The notes beneath the pieces were generated by a model that made no database searches, was not told where the DNA came from, and saw only the letters and a list, made by a program, of their open reading frames with translations. DNA of 34,526 bases from Candidatus Ozemibacteraceae bacterium. GTDB lineage: Bacteria; Muiribacteriota; Ozemobacteria; Ozemobacterales; Ozemobacteraceae. The stretch covers positions 1 to 34,526 of the forward strand of contig CALLCO010000004.1 of assembly GCA_937998695.1 (NCBI GenBank), given 5' to 3'. Shown in pieces: positions 1 through 8,817 of the stretch. Position 1 is the stretch's first letter; the number at the start of each line of letters is the position of its first letter. The translations under genes were made by a program, and so were the position numbers.

Positions 1-29
1 GCAGGTGGTACAGACACCGGAAAGTTTGG

Positions 30-59
30 TTGACTTCCCTTTTCCCGCTCAAGTATAAT
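30..59 (+). promoter_or_regulatory. sigma70-type promoter of secDF
   Basis: TTGACT at 30-35 and a perfect TATAAT at 54-59 are separated by 18 bp, so transcription should start near 66. This gives secD a leader of about 36 nt. It also rules out the in-frame TTG at position 30 as the secD start, because that codon lies inside the promoter. Confidence 0.8.
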
Positions 60-101
60 GGCGCCTCATTCTGGTCACCTACTATGGGGGAGTCTCACTC
101 G

Positions 102-1781
102 ATGAAAAGCCAACACCGGTTCCAGCTTGTGATCGTGCTCCTGGTCCTGCTATTCGCCCTCTGGTATGCCCTTCCCTCTACCCCGCTCTGGGAGAAGGCC
201 TTCGGAGCGCTGACCATCGACGAGCAGATGGCGGTGCCCCAGGCCACCCTGCAGTTCAAGGATGCCGAGGACGGCACATCCGGGTTGGTGGAATTCACGG
301 TCAACCGCAACGACACCCTGTTCGTCAACAATCCCAAGCTCCGGGCGGAGGATGTCCTCGAGAGTGTCGCCGACACCTGCCGCCGGAAATTCCTCGAGCA
401 CGGCATCGCCGCCATGGCGGTGAACCCCGATTATACCCGGGGGGTGGCCAGCATCCGGGTTCCGGAAAAAACGGGGGCCGCCCTTCAGGAAGCCTTCCAC
501 TCCCTCAACCTCTATTCCCGCCTGCCGTTGTGGCTCGGGCAGATCTTTCCCACCTCACGAATCACCCTCGGCCTCGATCTCAAGGGCGGCATCGACCTCG
601 TCTACCAGATCGATCTCAATAGCCTCGAAAAGGACGACAACCCCGCCGACGCCTGCCAGCGGTCGGTAGAGATCATCCGCAACCGCGTCGACATGTTTGG
701 CATTGCCGAGCCCAACATCAAGGCCCAGGAAGGCAACCGGATCCGCATCCAGCTCCCCGGCGTGCGTGATCCCGAGAAGGTCAAGAATCTCATCCAGTCC
801 ACCGCCATGCTGAAGTTCCACCTCGTCCTCGACCAGGCTCTGTCCGCCGCCCAGCTCGAACCGGTCGACCAGGCCAGCGAACTGGTGCTCTTCGAGCCCG
901 GCAGCAAGCATCAGCAGGGCAAATGGTACAAGCTCAAGCGCGCCCCCGAGGTGACCGGTCGCGACCTCAAGTATGCCCGCGTCGCCTTCGACGAGATGGG
1001 CGTGCCCATCGTCCACCTCGAGTTCAACCCGGAAGGGGCCGCCAAGTTCGCCCAGGTGACCGGCGCCCACGTCAACGAGCAGTTGGCCATCGTCCTCGAC
1101 AACACCGTCCACAGCGCTCCCGTCATTCAGTCACGCATCACCGGCGGTATGGCTCAGATCACCGGCCGCTTCACCCTCGAGGAAGCCCAGACGCTGGCCA
1201 TCGTCCTGCGCGCCGGCGCCCTTCCCGCCAGTCTGATCCTGCTCGAGAGCCGGGTCGTTGGTCCCACCCTCGGTGCCGAATCGATCAAGGCCGGGGTTCG
1301 GGCAGGCGTCATTGGTGGGGTTCTGGTGCTCGCTTACATGGCCATGTTCTACAAACTCTGTGGGGTGCTGGCGAACCTTGCCGTGATCTTCAACACCCTG
1401 ATCGTCTTCGCCACGCTGATCTTCTTCCGGGGCACCCTGACCCTCCCTGGCATCGCCGGCCTGATCCTGTCGATCGGCATGGCGGTCGATGCCAACGTCA
1501 TCATCTTCGAGCGCATCCGCGAGGAGCAACGGACCGGGAAGACGGTGCGGGCATCCATCGACGCCGGGTTCGACCGGGCTCTGGCCTGTATCATTGACTC
1601 CAACGTCACCACGCTGATCACCGTAGCCGTCCTCTACGTCTTCGGCTCGGGCCCGATCCGCGGGTTTGCCACGACACTGGGCATCGGCCTGATCGCCAAC
1701 ATCTTCACCGCCATCCTTTGCGTGAAGCTCTGGCTCGAGATGATCTACGGCCGCAGCAAGGCCACTGTCATGAGCATCTGA
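102..1781 (+). CDS. secD: SecD, protein translocase subunit
   Basis: SecD forms a membrane complex with SecF. It uses the proton gradient to pull preproteins through SecYEG and release them on the outer side of the inner membrane. The 559-residue protein has an N-terminal membrane helix (about residues 7-25) and the family motif LGLDLKGG at 156-163. A large periplasmic domain includes RNRVDMFGIAEP and IRIQLPGV. A C-terminal bundle of five helices carries GPTLGAES and GMAVDAN (459-465) followed by IIFERIREE, the signature that contains the conserved proton-path aspartate. The ATG at 102 is chosen because GGGGGAG (86-92) lies 9 nt upstream and the start follows the promoter; upstream in-frame codons lie in the promoter or overlap the Shine-Dalgarno. 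The length is close to E. coli SecD (615), and secF follows 28 nt downstream. Confidence 0.96.
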   Translation: MKSQHRFQLVIVLLVLLFALWYALPSTPLWEKAFGALTIDEQMAVPQATLQFKDAEDGTSGLVEFTVNRNDTLFVNNPKLRAEDVLESVADTCRRKFLEHGIAAMAVNPDYTRGVASIRVPEKTGAALQEAFHSLNLYSRLPLWLGQIFPTSRITLGLDLKGGIDLVYQIDLNSLEKDDNPADACQRSVEIIRNRVDMFGIAEPNIKAQEGNRIRIQLPGVRDPEKVKNLIQSTAMLKFHLVLDQALSAAQLEPVDQASELVLFEPGSKHQQGKWYKLKRAPEVTGRDLKYARVAFDEMGVPIVHLEFNPEGAAKFAQVTGAHVNEQLAIVLDNTVHSAPVIQSRITGGMAQITGRFTLEEAQTLAIVLRAGALPASLILLESRVVGPTLGAESIKAGVRAGVIGGVLVLAYMAMFYKLCGVLANLAVIFNTLIVFATLIFFRGTLTLPGIAGLILSIGMAVDANVIIFERIREEQRTGKTVRASIDAGFDRALACIIDSNVTTLITVAVLYVFGSGPIRGFATTLGIGLIANIFTAILCVKLWLEMIYGRSKATVMSI

Positions 1782-1809
1782 ACCCGGGAAGATCACAGGA
1801 GAACATGCA

Positions 1810-2721
1810 ATGAAATTCGATTTCATGGGTTATCGCCACACGTTCCTCATGGGGTCAGGCGTCCTGATTCTGCTATCCGTCCTCCTTCTCATCGGGAAGG
1901 GGCTCAACTACGGCATCGATTTCAAGGGCGGCAACATCATCAACCTGCGGTTCCTCGAGACCATGGACGAAACCCGGATCCGGCAGGTCTTCGCCCGGAT
2001 CCCCAATCTGTACTTCAAGCCCGAACAGCTCATTATCCAGGCGGTCGCGGCCGGAGGCGGCAAGGAGTTCATCATCCAGTACCCCGCCCCCGCGGTTGAC
2101 GAGAAAGAGACCTCCGAAGTCCATTCCTCCATCATGCGGCAGCTCAAGGAAAAAGCCCCCTATGAAGAGGAATCCCTGTCCATGTCAAACATCGGACCCA
2201 CCCTGGGGGCCGAGATGAAGCGACAGGGCATCCGGGCCGCCGTGTTCTCGGTGATCGGCATCCTGCTGTATCTGGCCTGGCGGTTCGAGTTCTATTCGGG
2301 AGCCGGGGCCGTCCTCGCCCTGGTCCACGACCTGATCATCACCCTGGGCTTCGTCACCATCCTGGGGGTGGAGTTCGATGTCACGGTCCTCGCCGCCGTC
2401 TTGACCATGCTGGGGTATTCGGTCAACGACACCATCGTCGTTTTCGACCGTATCCGCGAAAACCGGCGCATCATGCGAGAGCAGAGTTTCACAGCCCTGA
2501 TCAACGAGTCCATCAACTCGACCCTGGGGCGCACCATCAACACTTCGTTGACCACCCTGTTCACCCTGCTGGCCCTTCTGCTGGTCGGCGGGGCCTCGAT
2601 CAAGGGGTTCGCCACCACCCTGACCTTCGGCATTGCCATCGGCACCTATTCCTCGATCTTCGTGGCCAGCCCCATTCTCCTCTACCTGACCGGAGAGCGG
2701 CTCGACCGGAAACGCCGCTGA
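1810..2721 (+). CDS. secF: SecF, protein translocase subunit
   Basis: This is the partner of SecD in the SecDF export motor. The 303-residue protein has a first membrane helix at about 11-30, then GIDFKGG (35-41), a short periplasmic domain, GPTLGAEM, and a five-helix C-terminal bundle. The signature GYSVNDT (202-208) is followed by IVVFDRIREN. These motifs match the SecF half of the family, and the length is close to E. coli SecF (323). AGGAGA at 1797-1802 is well placed before ATG 1810. The gene is co-transcribed with secD, and a strong hairpin terminator lies 44 nt after its stop codon. Confidence 0.96.
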   Translation: MKFDFMGYRHTFLMGSGVLILLSVLLLIGKGLNYGIDFKGGNIINLRFLETMDETRIRQVFARIPNLYFKPEQLIIQAVAAGGGKEFIIQYPAPAVDEKETSEVHSSIMRQLKEKAPYEEESLSMSNIGPTLGAEMKRQGIRAAVFSVIGILLYLAWRFEFYSGAGAVLALVHDLIITLGFVTILGVEFDVTVLAAVLTMLGYSVNDTIVVFDRIRENRRIMREQSFTALINESINSTLGRTINTSLTTLFTLLALLLVGGASIKGFATTLTFGIAIGTYSSIFVASPILLYLTGERLDRKRR

Positions 2722-2765
2722 GGCAGGGTTTGCTGCCCACCCACGGCCTGTCCACGGGAACCAAT

Positions 2766-2789
2766 GGGGCCCTTCGGGGCCCCGTTTTT
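2766..2789 (+). terminator. intrinsic terminator with UUCG tetraloop after secF
   Basis: A perfect 7-bp stem, GGGGCCC (2766-2772) with GGGCCCC (2777-2783), encloses the loop TTCG. This forms the very stable C(UUCG)G tetraloop. It is followed by G and five T (2785-2789). The element lies between secF and dtd and should end the secDF transcript. dtd begins only 20 nt later, so dtd may depend on read-through, since I see no convincing promoter for it. Confidence 0.85.
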
Positions 2790-2809
2790 GATGCCGGGAA
2801 GGAGTTCGC

Positions 2810-3256
2810 ATGAAATCCGTCGTCCAGCGCGTGGAATCGTGTACCCTGTCGGTCGCCGGCCAGGAGGTGGCCCGCATCGGGGTGGGACTCGTCTGCTACC
2901 TGGGTGTTGGCCAGGGGGACACCGACGAGGACCTCGACTGGATGGCCAGGAAGGTGGCCCGGCTCCGCATCTTCCCCGATGCCGCCGATCGTATGAACCT
3001 GGCCGCCGCCGATGCCGGGTTCGCTATTCTGGTGGTTCCCCAGTTCACCCTGTTCGGCGATATTCGGCACGGGTATCGGCCAAGCTTCTCCGGAGCAGAA
3101 GCCCCGGACCGGGCGCGGAGCCTGTTCGAGGCTTTCCCGGGGAAACTGCGGTCTTATGGCATCGGGCAAGTGGCGGCGGGAGTGTTCGGGGCGGACATGA
3201 CCATCGCCCAGGTCAACCGGGGGCCGGTGACCATCCTCCTGGATTCACGGGAATAG
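2810..3256 (+). CDS. dtd: D-aminoacyl-tRNA deacylase
   Basis: Dtd hydrolyses D-aminoacyl-tRNA (and glycyl-tRNA-Ala mischarges), returning free tRNA and protecting translation from D-amino acids. The 148-residue protein matches the family's usual length of about 145. It starts MKSVVQRV, and has RIFPDA, DRMNL, QFTLFGD, GYRPSF and, near the C-terminus, VNRGPVT, which is the Gly-cisPro motif that excludes L-amino acids. Residue 77, usually Ser of the SQFTL active-site motif, is Pro here, while Gln78 and Thr80 are kept. GGAAGGAG precedes the ATG. The gene follows the secF terminator and converges on the minus-strand gene ending at 3295. The function is confident from the rest of the motifs. Confidence 0.93.
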   Translation: MKSVVQRVESCTLSVAGQEVARIGVGLVCYLGVGQGDTDEDLDWMARKVARLRIFPDAADRMNLAAADAGFAILVVPQFTLFGDIRHGYRPSFSGAEAPDRARSLFEAFPGKLRSYGIGQVAAGVFGADMTIAQVNRGPVTILLDSRE

Positions 3257-3294
3257 AGGGCGAGGTCGGCAGACGGGGGGCGTTCCGGCGAGGT

Positions 3295-3726
3295 TCAGGC
3301 CGCGCCCGGCTCGGGGAAGAGCTTCTTTTCGAGTTGGGCCAGGTAGACCACGCTGGGCTTTTTCGTGCCGGTGTTTGCCGTATCGGGGTGATCCCGGCGG
3401 AATTTTTCCTGTAGGGTCCGAAAGGCGTCCCGCTCCAGGATGAGCTTGTAAATGGGGCGGATCTGGTAGGTCTCGGCGAGGTCCAGCAGGAGGGTGCGGT
3501 CGAATTCTTCCAGCCCTTTCTGAAGGCTGGCCATGCGGAAGAACTCCAGTTCCTTGGCGGGGAATCGTGGGCCGGTCCGGGTGGGGCCCTTGGAAAACCA
3601 CAGCCATGCGAGAATCAGGAAGGCAGGAATCAGCAGGACCACCACCACCTCATTTTCATAGGGGGGGGCGGCGAAGTACTCACGCAGAGCCCGAAAGAGC
3701 CGTTCGACCCCCTGACGGTTGTCCAT
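3295..3726 (-). CDS. small single-pass membrane protein, unknown function
   Basis: I do not recognise this 143-residue protein. A short amphipathic N-terminus is followed by one hydrophobic helix at about residues 27-44 (run VVVVLLIPAFLILAWLW) and a basic, helix-rich domain of about 95 residues. That domain contains ELEFFRMASLQKGLEEFDR and a following Leu/Ala-rich stretch. The pattern is faintly like the helical segment that precedes PilZ domains in some spirochaete proteins, but no PilZ motif is present and I do not claim homology. Its ATG lies one base after the stop codon of the upstream HEAT gene (TGA-C-ATG on the minus strand). It is therefore the third gene of a tightly coupled operon and probably acts with the HEAT proteins at the membrane. 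Confidence 0.75.
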   Translation of the reverse strand: MDNRQGVERLFRALREYFAAPPYENEVVVVLLIPAFLILAWLWFSKGPTRTGPRFPAKELEFFRMASLQKGLEEFDRTLLLDLAETYQIRPIYKLILERDAFRTLQEKFRRDHPDTANTGTKKPSVVYLAQLEKKLFPEPGAA

Positions 3727-3727
3727 G

Positions 3728-6214
3728 TCAGATGACCTTGTAACTGAACTCCGTCAGAAACTGTCGGATTTCCGGGGAGGTATCGAGGCGGAGGCTGTTC
3801 AACAGTGGCTTGAGGGCTTCGGGGTTGATCTTGGCCGTGGCCTTCAACGCGTTGAGGCGGACCAGGGTATGAGGGTCGCGCACGAAAGGCACGATCAGGG
3901 TCAGATGGGCTTCCTGCCTGATTTCCCCGAGGACCCATAGGCCGCTGGCCTTCATCAGGGGATCGCTGTGTTTGAGCATCTTCTGGACGACGGGGAGCAC
4001 GTTGACCTTGCCGATCTGCCAGACCCCCAGGGCCGCATTGGCGCGGATCCGGTTGTTGGGGTCCTCCAGGAAGGGAAGCAGGATCTGGGTGGCGCGGGCG
4101 TCTCCGAAGCCGGAGATGGCCTCGATCGTGTTGGCCCGCACCCGTTCGTCCGGGTCGTTGAAGAACTCGATCAATTGCGTCAGCAGGGTACGGTCGCCGA
4201 TGACGCCAAGGGTCTTGACCACCGCCGCCCGGACTTTTCGCGAGGGGTCACGCATGGCGGAGAGGAGGGCCTCGCGGCCCTTCCCGCCGACCTGCAGGTT
4301 TTCCATGATCATGGCGGCCCGTAATCGGGAATCAGGATCGAGGGATTTCAGTTCCCCGATCAGCTGATCGACGAAGCTCGCATCCAGTTTCAGAATGGCG
4401 GAACCCGCGAGTTTGCGGACCTCAGGGGGAAGGGTCTTGAAATTGGCGATGTAGCGCTGTTTGGTGACCTTGGCGATCTCCTGCAGCACGTAGGTCCGGA
4501 TCTCGTCGACCGGGCTGTGGGCCAGGCGGGTCAGCAGGGCGGTGAACCGGTCGGGGGGCAGTCCCTCCCGCAGACTGCGCACGGCCAGCAGGGCGACTTC
4601 GGGGTCGGGATCGCCCGTCGCGTCCTCGAGGATGCGGGCGATGCGCGGATGCCGGATCTTGAGACTGGTCTGGACGGCTTTTAGCCGGACCTGGGGGGAG
4701 AGGTCCTTGAGGGCCTTCTCGAGAACCCCTGGCAGCATGTCGGCCCCGATGTCGATCAGGATGTCGATGAGGGCGATGCGGACGTCGGGGTCGGGGTCCT
4801 CCAGGAACTCCGCCAGGCGGATGCCCTTCAGCCGGGCCTCGAAATTGCGTTTGAAGACCTCGCGGTCGCCGGCCGGGATGGTCTGCAGGAGCTTGAACAA
4901 CAATCGAAGGTAGTGGTGGGCCGGGTTCCGGCCGATGCCGCTGAGCAGCAGGGCGGCCACCGAGGGATCCTGCTTGACCGCATCGTGGATGAGGGAGAAC
5001 TGGTCGCCGAAGGGCCAGGTACTGATGCCGGCCAGGGCTTCCCCGAACTGGTCGGTCAGCAGACGGGTGAAGACCGGGCGCACGAGGGAATGGTCCGCTT
5101 CGGCCATGGCGAAGAACAGGCGGGTAAGTTCGGTTCCCCCATTTTGGAAGGACCCCTGGGCCACCAGCGTGACGATGCGCTGGCGCCAGTCTTCCAGGAG
5201 TTTGGTGAGAAGCGGTTTCTTGTCTTCGTTGGGATCGGCCAGGCGGCCGAGCGTGGAGCGGTGGATCGACAGAAGCGCTTCGTGGACGAGGGCCCGGACC
5301 CTGGCCACGGGGTCGTCGAGGAGGTCGAGGCAGGGCAGGAAGAGAAAGGGGTCGAGCTTGCGGGTCAGGCGCGACAGGAACTGGATGCGCAGTTCGGGGC
5401 GCGGCAGACCGGCGGCGAGCCGGAACAGGTCTTCCTTGAACTCCATGGTGCGCGAGAACAGGACCTCGTCGATCAGTTGGATGACGGCCTTGCTTGGATT
5501 GCCCTGGAGGAGCCGCTGGACGGGGGGGATCAGGTCATCGGGGGAGTAGTCGAGGAGGGCGTCCCGGATCTTGCCGAGCAAAGCCGCCCCCGCGCCGTCG
5601 GCGAGCTCGAGATAGAGGGGAACGAACTCGGGACGGTGGAATTTCACCATATTGTGGAAGTGGAATTTGCGGACTTCGAGGTCGGGAATGGCGAAGTTCT
5701 CCACCATCCGGGCGAACAGATCCATGTCTTCGAGCAGGGACGAAATCTCGAAATAGAGCGGCGAGGTGTGGTCGGCCGGAACGGCCCGGAGGAGGGCGCC
5801 CAGGGCGTCGTCCCCGTAAAGACGGATGATGGCTTCGCGGACCTCCTTGCGGATCGTCAGGTCCGGGTCGGCGAGAAGCGGGACGATGGCGTCAAGACTG
5901 CTCTGGGAGGGAATGCGATTGAGGGCGCGCAGGGCGGCCATGCGGACCTCGTTGTCCTCATCCTGGAGGAGGTTTTTGAGCAGGGGGATGCCCTCCTCGA
6001 TGCCTCGCCGGCCCACCAAATCGAGCAGGGCGAGGAGAGTTTCCCGCGGCGCGTCTCCCAGGGCTCGCAAACGGGCAAGGATTTCGGCGTCGGCTTGAGG
6101 ATCATCAAGGTCGGCCAGGGCCGCAAAGGCTTTCCGCCGGATGTCCGGGTCGGGGCTCTCAAGGTCGGCCAGCAGTTCGGCCGGGGGGCGGGCGGAGCGG
6201 AACGGCCAGATCAT
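3728..6214 (-). CDS. HEAT-repeat protein, 828 residues (second gene of HEAT operon)
   Basis: This is an all-helical solenoid protein, probably a scaffold for protein contacts; the partner is unknown. The N-terminus is MIWPFRSARPP, without a signal peptide. HEAT units then run almost to the end, seen as repeated patterns of the type D-P-(D/E)-x-x-V-R-x-x-A, such as DEDNEVRMAALRAL, DPDPDVRIALIDIL, DPDERVRANTIEAI and DPNNRIRANAALGV. The C-terminal 250 or so residues align closely with the preceding gene. For example KVTKQRYIANF matches YVTRRKFIAGF, and RVRANTIEAISGFGDA matches RVRANAVEAMANVGDL, so the two are tandem paralogues. Its ATG overlaps the upstream stop codon by 4 nt (ATGA), implying translational coupling. 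No enzymatic motif is visible. A phycobilin lyase-type function is unlikely in this context. Confidence 0.9.
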   Translation of the reverse strand: MIWPFRSARPPAELLADLESPDPDIRRKAFAALADLDDPQADAEILARLRALGDAPRETLLALLDLVGRRGIEEGIPLLKNLLQDEDNEVRMAALRALNRIPSQSSLDAIVPLLADPDLTIRKEVREAIIRLYGDDALGALLRAVPADHTSPLYFEISSLLEDMDLFARMVENFAIPDLEVRKFHFHNMVKFHRPEFVPLYLELADGAGAALLGKIRDALLDYSPDDLIPPVQRLLQGNPSKAVIQLIDEVLFSRTMEFKEDLFRLAAGLPRPELRIQFLSRLTRKLDPFLFLPCLDLLDDPVARVRALVHEALLSIHRSTLGRLADPNEDKKPLLTKLLEDWRQRIVTLVAQGSFQNGGTELTRLFFAMAEADHSLVRPVFTRLLTDQFGEALAGISTWPFGDQFSLIHDAVKQDPSVAALLLSGIGRNPAHHYLRLLFKLLQTIPAGDREVFKRNFEARLKGIRLAEFLEDPDPDVRIALIDILIDIGADMLPGVLEKALKDLSPQVRLKAVQTSLKIRHPRIARILEDATGDPDPEVALLAVRSLREGLPPDRFTALLTRLAHSPVDEIRTYVLQEIAKVTKQRYIANFKTLPPEVRKLAGSAILKLDASFVDQLIGELKSLDPDSRLRAAMIMENLQVGGKGREALLSAMRDPSRKVRAAVVKTLGVIGDRTLLTQLIEFFNDPDERVRANTIEAISGFGDARATQILLPFLEDPNNRIRANAALGVWQIGKVNVLPVVQKMLKHSDPLMKASGLWVLGEIRQEAHLTLIVPFVRDPHTLVRLNALKATAKINPEALKPLLNSLRLDTSPEIRQFLTEFSYKVI

Positions 6215-8685
6215 GGGGCGGCTTTCGGTTTGGGGGGGGCCGTCAGGATGTCGGAGACGGCTTTGCGGACGCCCTCGTCAGGGTCGAACCGCAGGGGGCG
6301 GATGTAGGGGGCGACGACGACGGGTTCGGCGAGCTTGCCCAGCCCTCTCACGACGTTGCGGCGGACGTCGGCGTCGGGGTCGCGCAGGCAGCCGACCAGG
6401 ACCGGAAAGAACCGGGGGTCTTTCAGTTCACCCAGGGCGAAGGCGGCCGAGGCCCGCATCCATTTGTCGGGATTGCGGAGCATGTCGATGACGGCATCGT
6501 AGATCTGGTAATACCCTAGGCGCCAGAGGGTTATGATGGTGTTGGCGCGCACCCGGTTGTTTTTGTCATACAGGCAGGGCAAGATGGCCTCGGCGAGGGT
6601 GAGGTCGCCCACGTTGGCCATGGCCTCGACGGCGTTGGCGCGCACGCGGTCATCCTGGTCCTTGAGGAATTCGACGAGCATGTTGGCGACGGACGGCCCG
6701 CCGATCTTGCCCAAACCCATGATGACGACCGCGCGCACATGCGGATCAGGGTCCTGGATGGCCACGATCAGGTTGGTCTTCAGTTCCGGCGGGATATGGT
6801 CGCACAGCACTTCCAGGATGCGGGCGGACAGCACCCGCACACGCTGATCGGAAGCCGAAAGGTCGCGGGTGACATCCTCCAGGAAGGTGGGGTCCATTTT
6901 GATGAGCGAGGTGCCGATCGCGTATTTGGCCTCCGGGGTCATTTGGTCGAACCCGGCGATGAACTTGCGGCGGGTTACGTAGGCGATGGCCTTGTGGGCC
7001 TCTTCCCGCAACTTGGGATCCTTGCTGGCCAGGAGCTTGCTGAAGCTGCCCAGGAGTTTGGGGTGGTCGCGCTCCTTCAAAAGTTCGATGGCATGGAGAA
7101 TGATCGACTGCTCGGTGTCTTTCAAATACTCCATGAGGGCTTCGGTGCCTTCCGGCGTCTGGAAATGCTTCAGCTTGAGAAGGTTGAGGATGCCCTCCCG
7201 CACCGAGAAATCCGGGTCGCGCATCTTGCTGACCAGGATCTGAAGCGCATTGGTCGAGCCACTCTCGCCCAGGATCTGCAGGATGCGCATGCGGAGGGCG
7301 GGATCCTGGTGGTAGAGCACTTCTTCCACGAACCGCTTCAGGCGGGAATCCATCATCAGATTGATGACTTCACCCTGGATGGGGGCAGGCACCTTCATGA
7401 AGTGCTCGAGAAGGAGGGTATTCAAGGTGTCGATGATGTAGTTCTCGGTGGGGTTCGACAGCAGGAGAAGGGCGGTCCGGCCGGTGGCGTGCTCTTTATA
7501 ACAAACCGCGTCGATCAGCAGGTTCTTGCGCCAGGTCACGTCCAGGCCCTTCAGGAAGCTGGTCAGGTAGTTCTCGTTGTATTTGTGGATCTTGGGCAGG
7601 TTGCGCAGGATGATGTCCGGCTGGAAGCGGCCTATCCGAAGCAGGCATTCCGACATGATCTTGCTGGCCTGGACGTAGCGGTCGTTGAGGCAATCTTCGA
7701 GAGGCTTGGTGAAAAAATTGATGCGTTCGACGGTCTTGGCCGAGTTCCGGGTGGCTTCGTCCATTGCCTCGAGTTCGTCGGCGATCCGCTTGATGATGGC
7801 CTGGATGGTGTTCTGGACCACCGGCGGGATCGTCTTGAACTTGTCGAGCAGGTAGGGGAATAGGAAGGGGTAGGAAACCGGGTCCGACAACTGCTCGATC
7901 AGCTTGAGAACCGCCAGGCGAAACCCTTCGCTCTTGCGACCCAGATCCTGAAAAATCTGCTTGAAAAAGGCTTCACCGTGATATTGGCAACATTTGAAGA
8001 CCTGATACCACATCAGTTGGTCGATGCTCGGCAGGTTCTTGATGCACAGGTCGAGGAAGGCCGGATCTTTGATCTTTTCGATGTGCTTGCCGAACTCGAC
8101 CTGGATGATGCGCTTTTCCTCTTTCTTGCTCTCGACCACTTCCTCCTTCAGGATATCCATGAAAATGGGGTAGGTGGCCGGATTCTGGAGGAGAACGATC
8201 TCTTCAAGGTAGAGGATCTTTTCCTTCGTCGAATACTCGCTCCACTTCTTCAACAACCGGTCGAGAATGCCAGAATGGACGATGGCATGTTGCAGCGTGT
8301 TGCGGATGGAGGTGTCGGAAGTGGAGCAGAGGACCTCGGTGACCGGCCGCAACCGCTCCTCGTTGAGGCTTTGCAGGATCTCCTTGAAGGTTTCACGCAA
8401 CACCGAATCGGGGTAGGAAAGCAGCTTCAGGATGCTCCGGAGATCTTCGTTCGACAGGGCATCGTGGCGGGCGGCGAAAATCTCGAGGATCTTCAACCGG
8501 GTCTCCAGGGTGTTCTGGCCGAGGTTGCCCGCCTCGTCGAAATTGCGGCACAGGAATTCCACGAGATCGTGGTTGAGGTTGACGACGAACTCCTCCTTCG
8601 CCCCCGCCGCGATCTTCTTGTCAGGGGAGATCAGGCGGGCGAAGGCTTCGTCGGGATCGGAGATCTTGCGTGTGAACCAACCCAT
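6211..8685 (-). CDS. HEAT-repeat protein, 824 residues (first gene of HEAT operon)
   Basis: This is a second long helical-repeat protein, paralogous to the next gene. It begins MGWFTRKISDPDEAF, an aromatic/basic start that resembles the MIWPFRSARPP of its paralogue, and has no signal peptide. The first 450 or so residues are helical but poorly repetitive, and richer in Lys, Ile and Phe than the paralogue. Clear HEAT units fill the C-terminal half (DPDFSVREGIL, DPDPHVRAVVIMGLGKIG, DQDDRVRANAVEAM, DKNNRVRANTIITL, DPDADVRRNVVRGLGKL). The C-terminus is a short PPKPKAAP tail. The gene has its own promoter just after tatC. The Shine-Dalgarno before ATG 8685 is weak. Likely a cytoplasmic or membrane-surface scaffold; the exact function cannot be told from sequence. 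Confidence 0.9.
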   Translation of the reverse strand: MGWFTRKISDPDEAFARLISPDKKIAAGAKEEFVVNLNHDLVEFLCRNFDEAGNLGQNTLETRLKILEIFAARHDALSNEDLRSILKLLSYPDSVLRETFKEILQSLNEERLRPVTEVLCSTSDTSIRNTLQHAIVHSGILDRLLKKWSEYSTKEKILYLEEIVLLQNPATYPIFMDILKEEVVESKKEEKRIIQVEFGKHIEKIKDPAFLDLCIKNLPSIDQLMWYQVFKCCQYHGEAFFKQIFQDLGRKSEGFRLAVLKLIEQLSDPVSYPFLFPYLLDKFKTIPPVVQNTIQAIIKRIADELEAMDEATRNSAKTVERINFFTKPLEDCLNDRYVQASKIMSECLLRIGRFQPDIILRNLPKIHKYNENYLTSFLKGLDVTWRKNLLIDAVCYKEHATGRTALLLLSNPTENYIIDTLNTLLLEHFMKVPAPIQGEVINLMMDSRLKRFVEEVLYHQDPALRMRILQILGESGSTNALQILVSKMRDPDFSVREGILNLLKLKHFQTPEGTEALMEYLKDTEQSIILHAIELLKERDHPKLLGSFSKLLASKDPKLREEAHKAIAYVTRRKFIAGFDQMTPEAKYAIGTSLIKMDPTFLEDVTRDLSASDQRVRVLSARILEVLCDHIPPELKTNLIVAIQDPDPHVRAVVIMGLGKIGGPSVANMLVEFLKDQDDRVRANAVEAMANVGDLTLAEAILPCLYDKNNRVRANTIITLWRLGYYQIYDAVIDMLRNPDKWMRASAAFALGELKDPRFFPVLVGCLRDPDADVRRNVVRGLGKLAEPVVVAPYIRPLRFDPDEGVRKAVSDILTAPPKPKAAP

Positions 8686-8788
8686 GCTCTGCTGCCGGCA
8701 ATCCTCATACGATTATCGACCGAAGTGCGGTCTTCCCTGAATGAAGGTGAGGAAACCACCATTGCTCCATTCAGAAGAGGCAGAAGAG

Positions 8789-8817
8789 ATTATACCGGAT
8801 TCCCATTCCGATGGAAA
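8789..8817 (-). promoter_or_regulatory. promoter of the HEAT operon
   Basis: On the minus strand TTTCCA (8817-8812) and a perfect TATAAT (8794-8789) are 17 bp apart. The -35 box directly abuts the tatC stop codon. Transcription would start near 8782, giving a leader of nearly 100 nt before the first HEAT gene. The HEAT operon can thus be expressed apart from tatC, although read-through from tatC is also possible. Confidence 0.65.

Noticed and set aside
30-101. Upstream in-frame extension of secD
   Set aside because: It begins inside the -35 box, and the Shine-Dalgarno GGGGGAG supports ATG 102.
4913-6307. Plus-strand frame of 464 codons opposite the HEAT gene
   Set aside because: Composition is the complement of HEAT coding sequence and there is no promoter or recognisable domain.
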